In this document: piece after piece, positions 6,070 to 6,105 of the stretch
How the letters are laid out: each line of letters opens with the position of its first letter
Numbering within the stretch: the stretch's first letter is position 1
NCBI GenBank assembly: GCA_021774205.1
Contig: JAJFJI010000285.1
Location: 1-6,105 of the forward strand
Length of the DNA stretch: 6,105 bases
From: Nitrosomonas sp.
GTDB lineage: Bacteria; Pseudomonadota; Gammaproteobacteria; Burkholderiales; Nitrosomonadaceae
Reading direction: 5' to 3'
Program-made: the position numbers and the translations under genes
Notes under the pieces: model-generated
What the model saw: the letters and a program-made list of their open reading frames with translations, nothing else
The model's database searches: none
Told to the model about the DNA's origin: nothing

Positions 6070-6105
6070 GGTTGGTTCCTCTTAGGGTTTATATTGTGTC
6101 AAAAT
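6070..6105 (-). other. 5' leader of btuM, cut by the window edge
   Basis: Only 36 bases lie upstream of the btuM ATG. They hold the ribosome binding site and, further up, an AT-rich stretch with TTGACA and TATAAA words that are not spaced as a promoter. No B12-box-like sequence fits in this short piece. Any cobalamin riboswitch or promoter for the operon would be to the right of the window. Confidence 0.5.
6077..6083 (-). promoter_or_regulatory. Ribosome binding site of btuM
   Basis: Read on the minus strand this is AAGAGGA, a strong Shine-Dalgarno match, about seven to eight bases before the ATG at 6069. It is among the best ribosome binding sites in the window, as expected for the first gene of a coupled series. 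It supports the btuM start. Confidence 0.75.

Noticed and set aside
6089..6102. TTGACA (6097-6102) and TATAAA (6089-6094) on the minus strand, resembling promoter hexamers
   Set aside because: They are only two bases apart instead of about 17. TATAAA as a -10 box would place the transcript start at the ribosome binding site.

Overview
The window is a compact, co-directional cobalamin (vitamin B12) gene cluster, with every recognisable gene on the minus strand. In transcription order (right to left) the genes are btuM (B12 transporter candidate), cobO (corrinoid adenosyltransferase), cobB (cobyrinate a,c-diamide synthase, CbiA type), bluB (5,6-dimethylbenzimidazole synthase), cbiB (adenosylcobinamide-phosphate synthase), cobD (threonine-phosphate decarboxylase, PLP fold) and cobQ (cobyric acid synthase). 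cobQ runs off the left edge, and the window stops inside the codon expected to encode its nucleophilic cysteine.

Layout: 6070-6105 is a short leader with a good ribosome binding site for btuM. From 6069 to base 1 there is essentially no non-coding DNA. The junctions are a 4-nt gap (btuM/cobO), GTGA (cobO/cobB), ATGA (cobB/bluB), ATGA (bluB/cbiB), a 26-nt overlap or a 13-nt gap depending on the TTG start chosen (cbiB/cobD), and TAATG (cobD/cobQ). This is the signature of one translationally coupled operon. No tRNA, rRNA, mobile element, CRISPR array, long repeat or internal terminator was seen.

How the genes work together: BtuM would bring corrinoid across the inner membrane, and CobO puts the adenosyl group on cobalt. 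CobB and CobQ amidate the corrin side chains (a,c first, then b,d,e,g). CobD makes (R)-1-aminopropan-2-ol phosphate, which CbiB joins to adenosylcobyric acid to give adenosylcobinamide phosphate. BluB makes the lower ligand base. The remaining nucleotide-loop steps (CobU/CobP, CobT, CobS) are not in the window and may lie beyond the left edge. No corrin-ring gene is present, so the window alone cannot tell de novo synthesis from salvage.

Organism: base composition near half GC, the protein styles (for example the RISNHTDFDPLRLHP stretch in CobQ) and the presence of BtuM fit a Gram-negative proteobacterium, most likely a betaproteobacterium of the Nitrosomonadales/Thiobacillus/methylotroph kind. 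This is inferred from memory of these families, not from a search. BluB uses oxygen, so the organism probably lives at least partly in oxic conditions.

All seven genes belong to described families, and I see no new system. The point most worth following is the BtuM-type solitary transporter at the head of the operon, with its cysteine at position 80.
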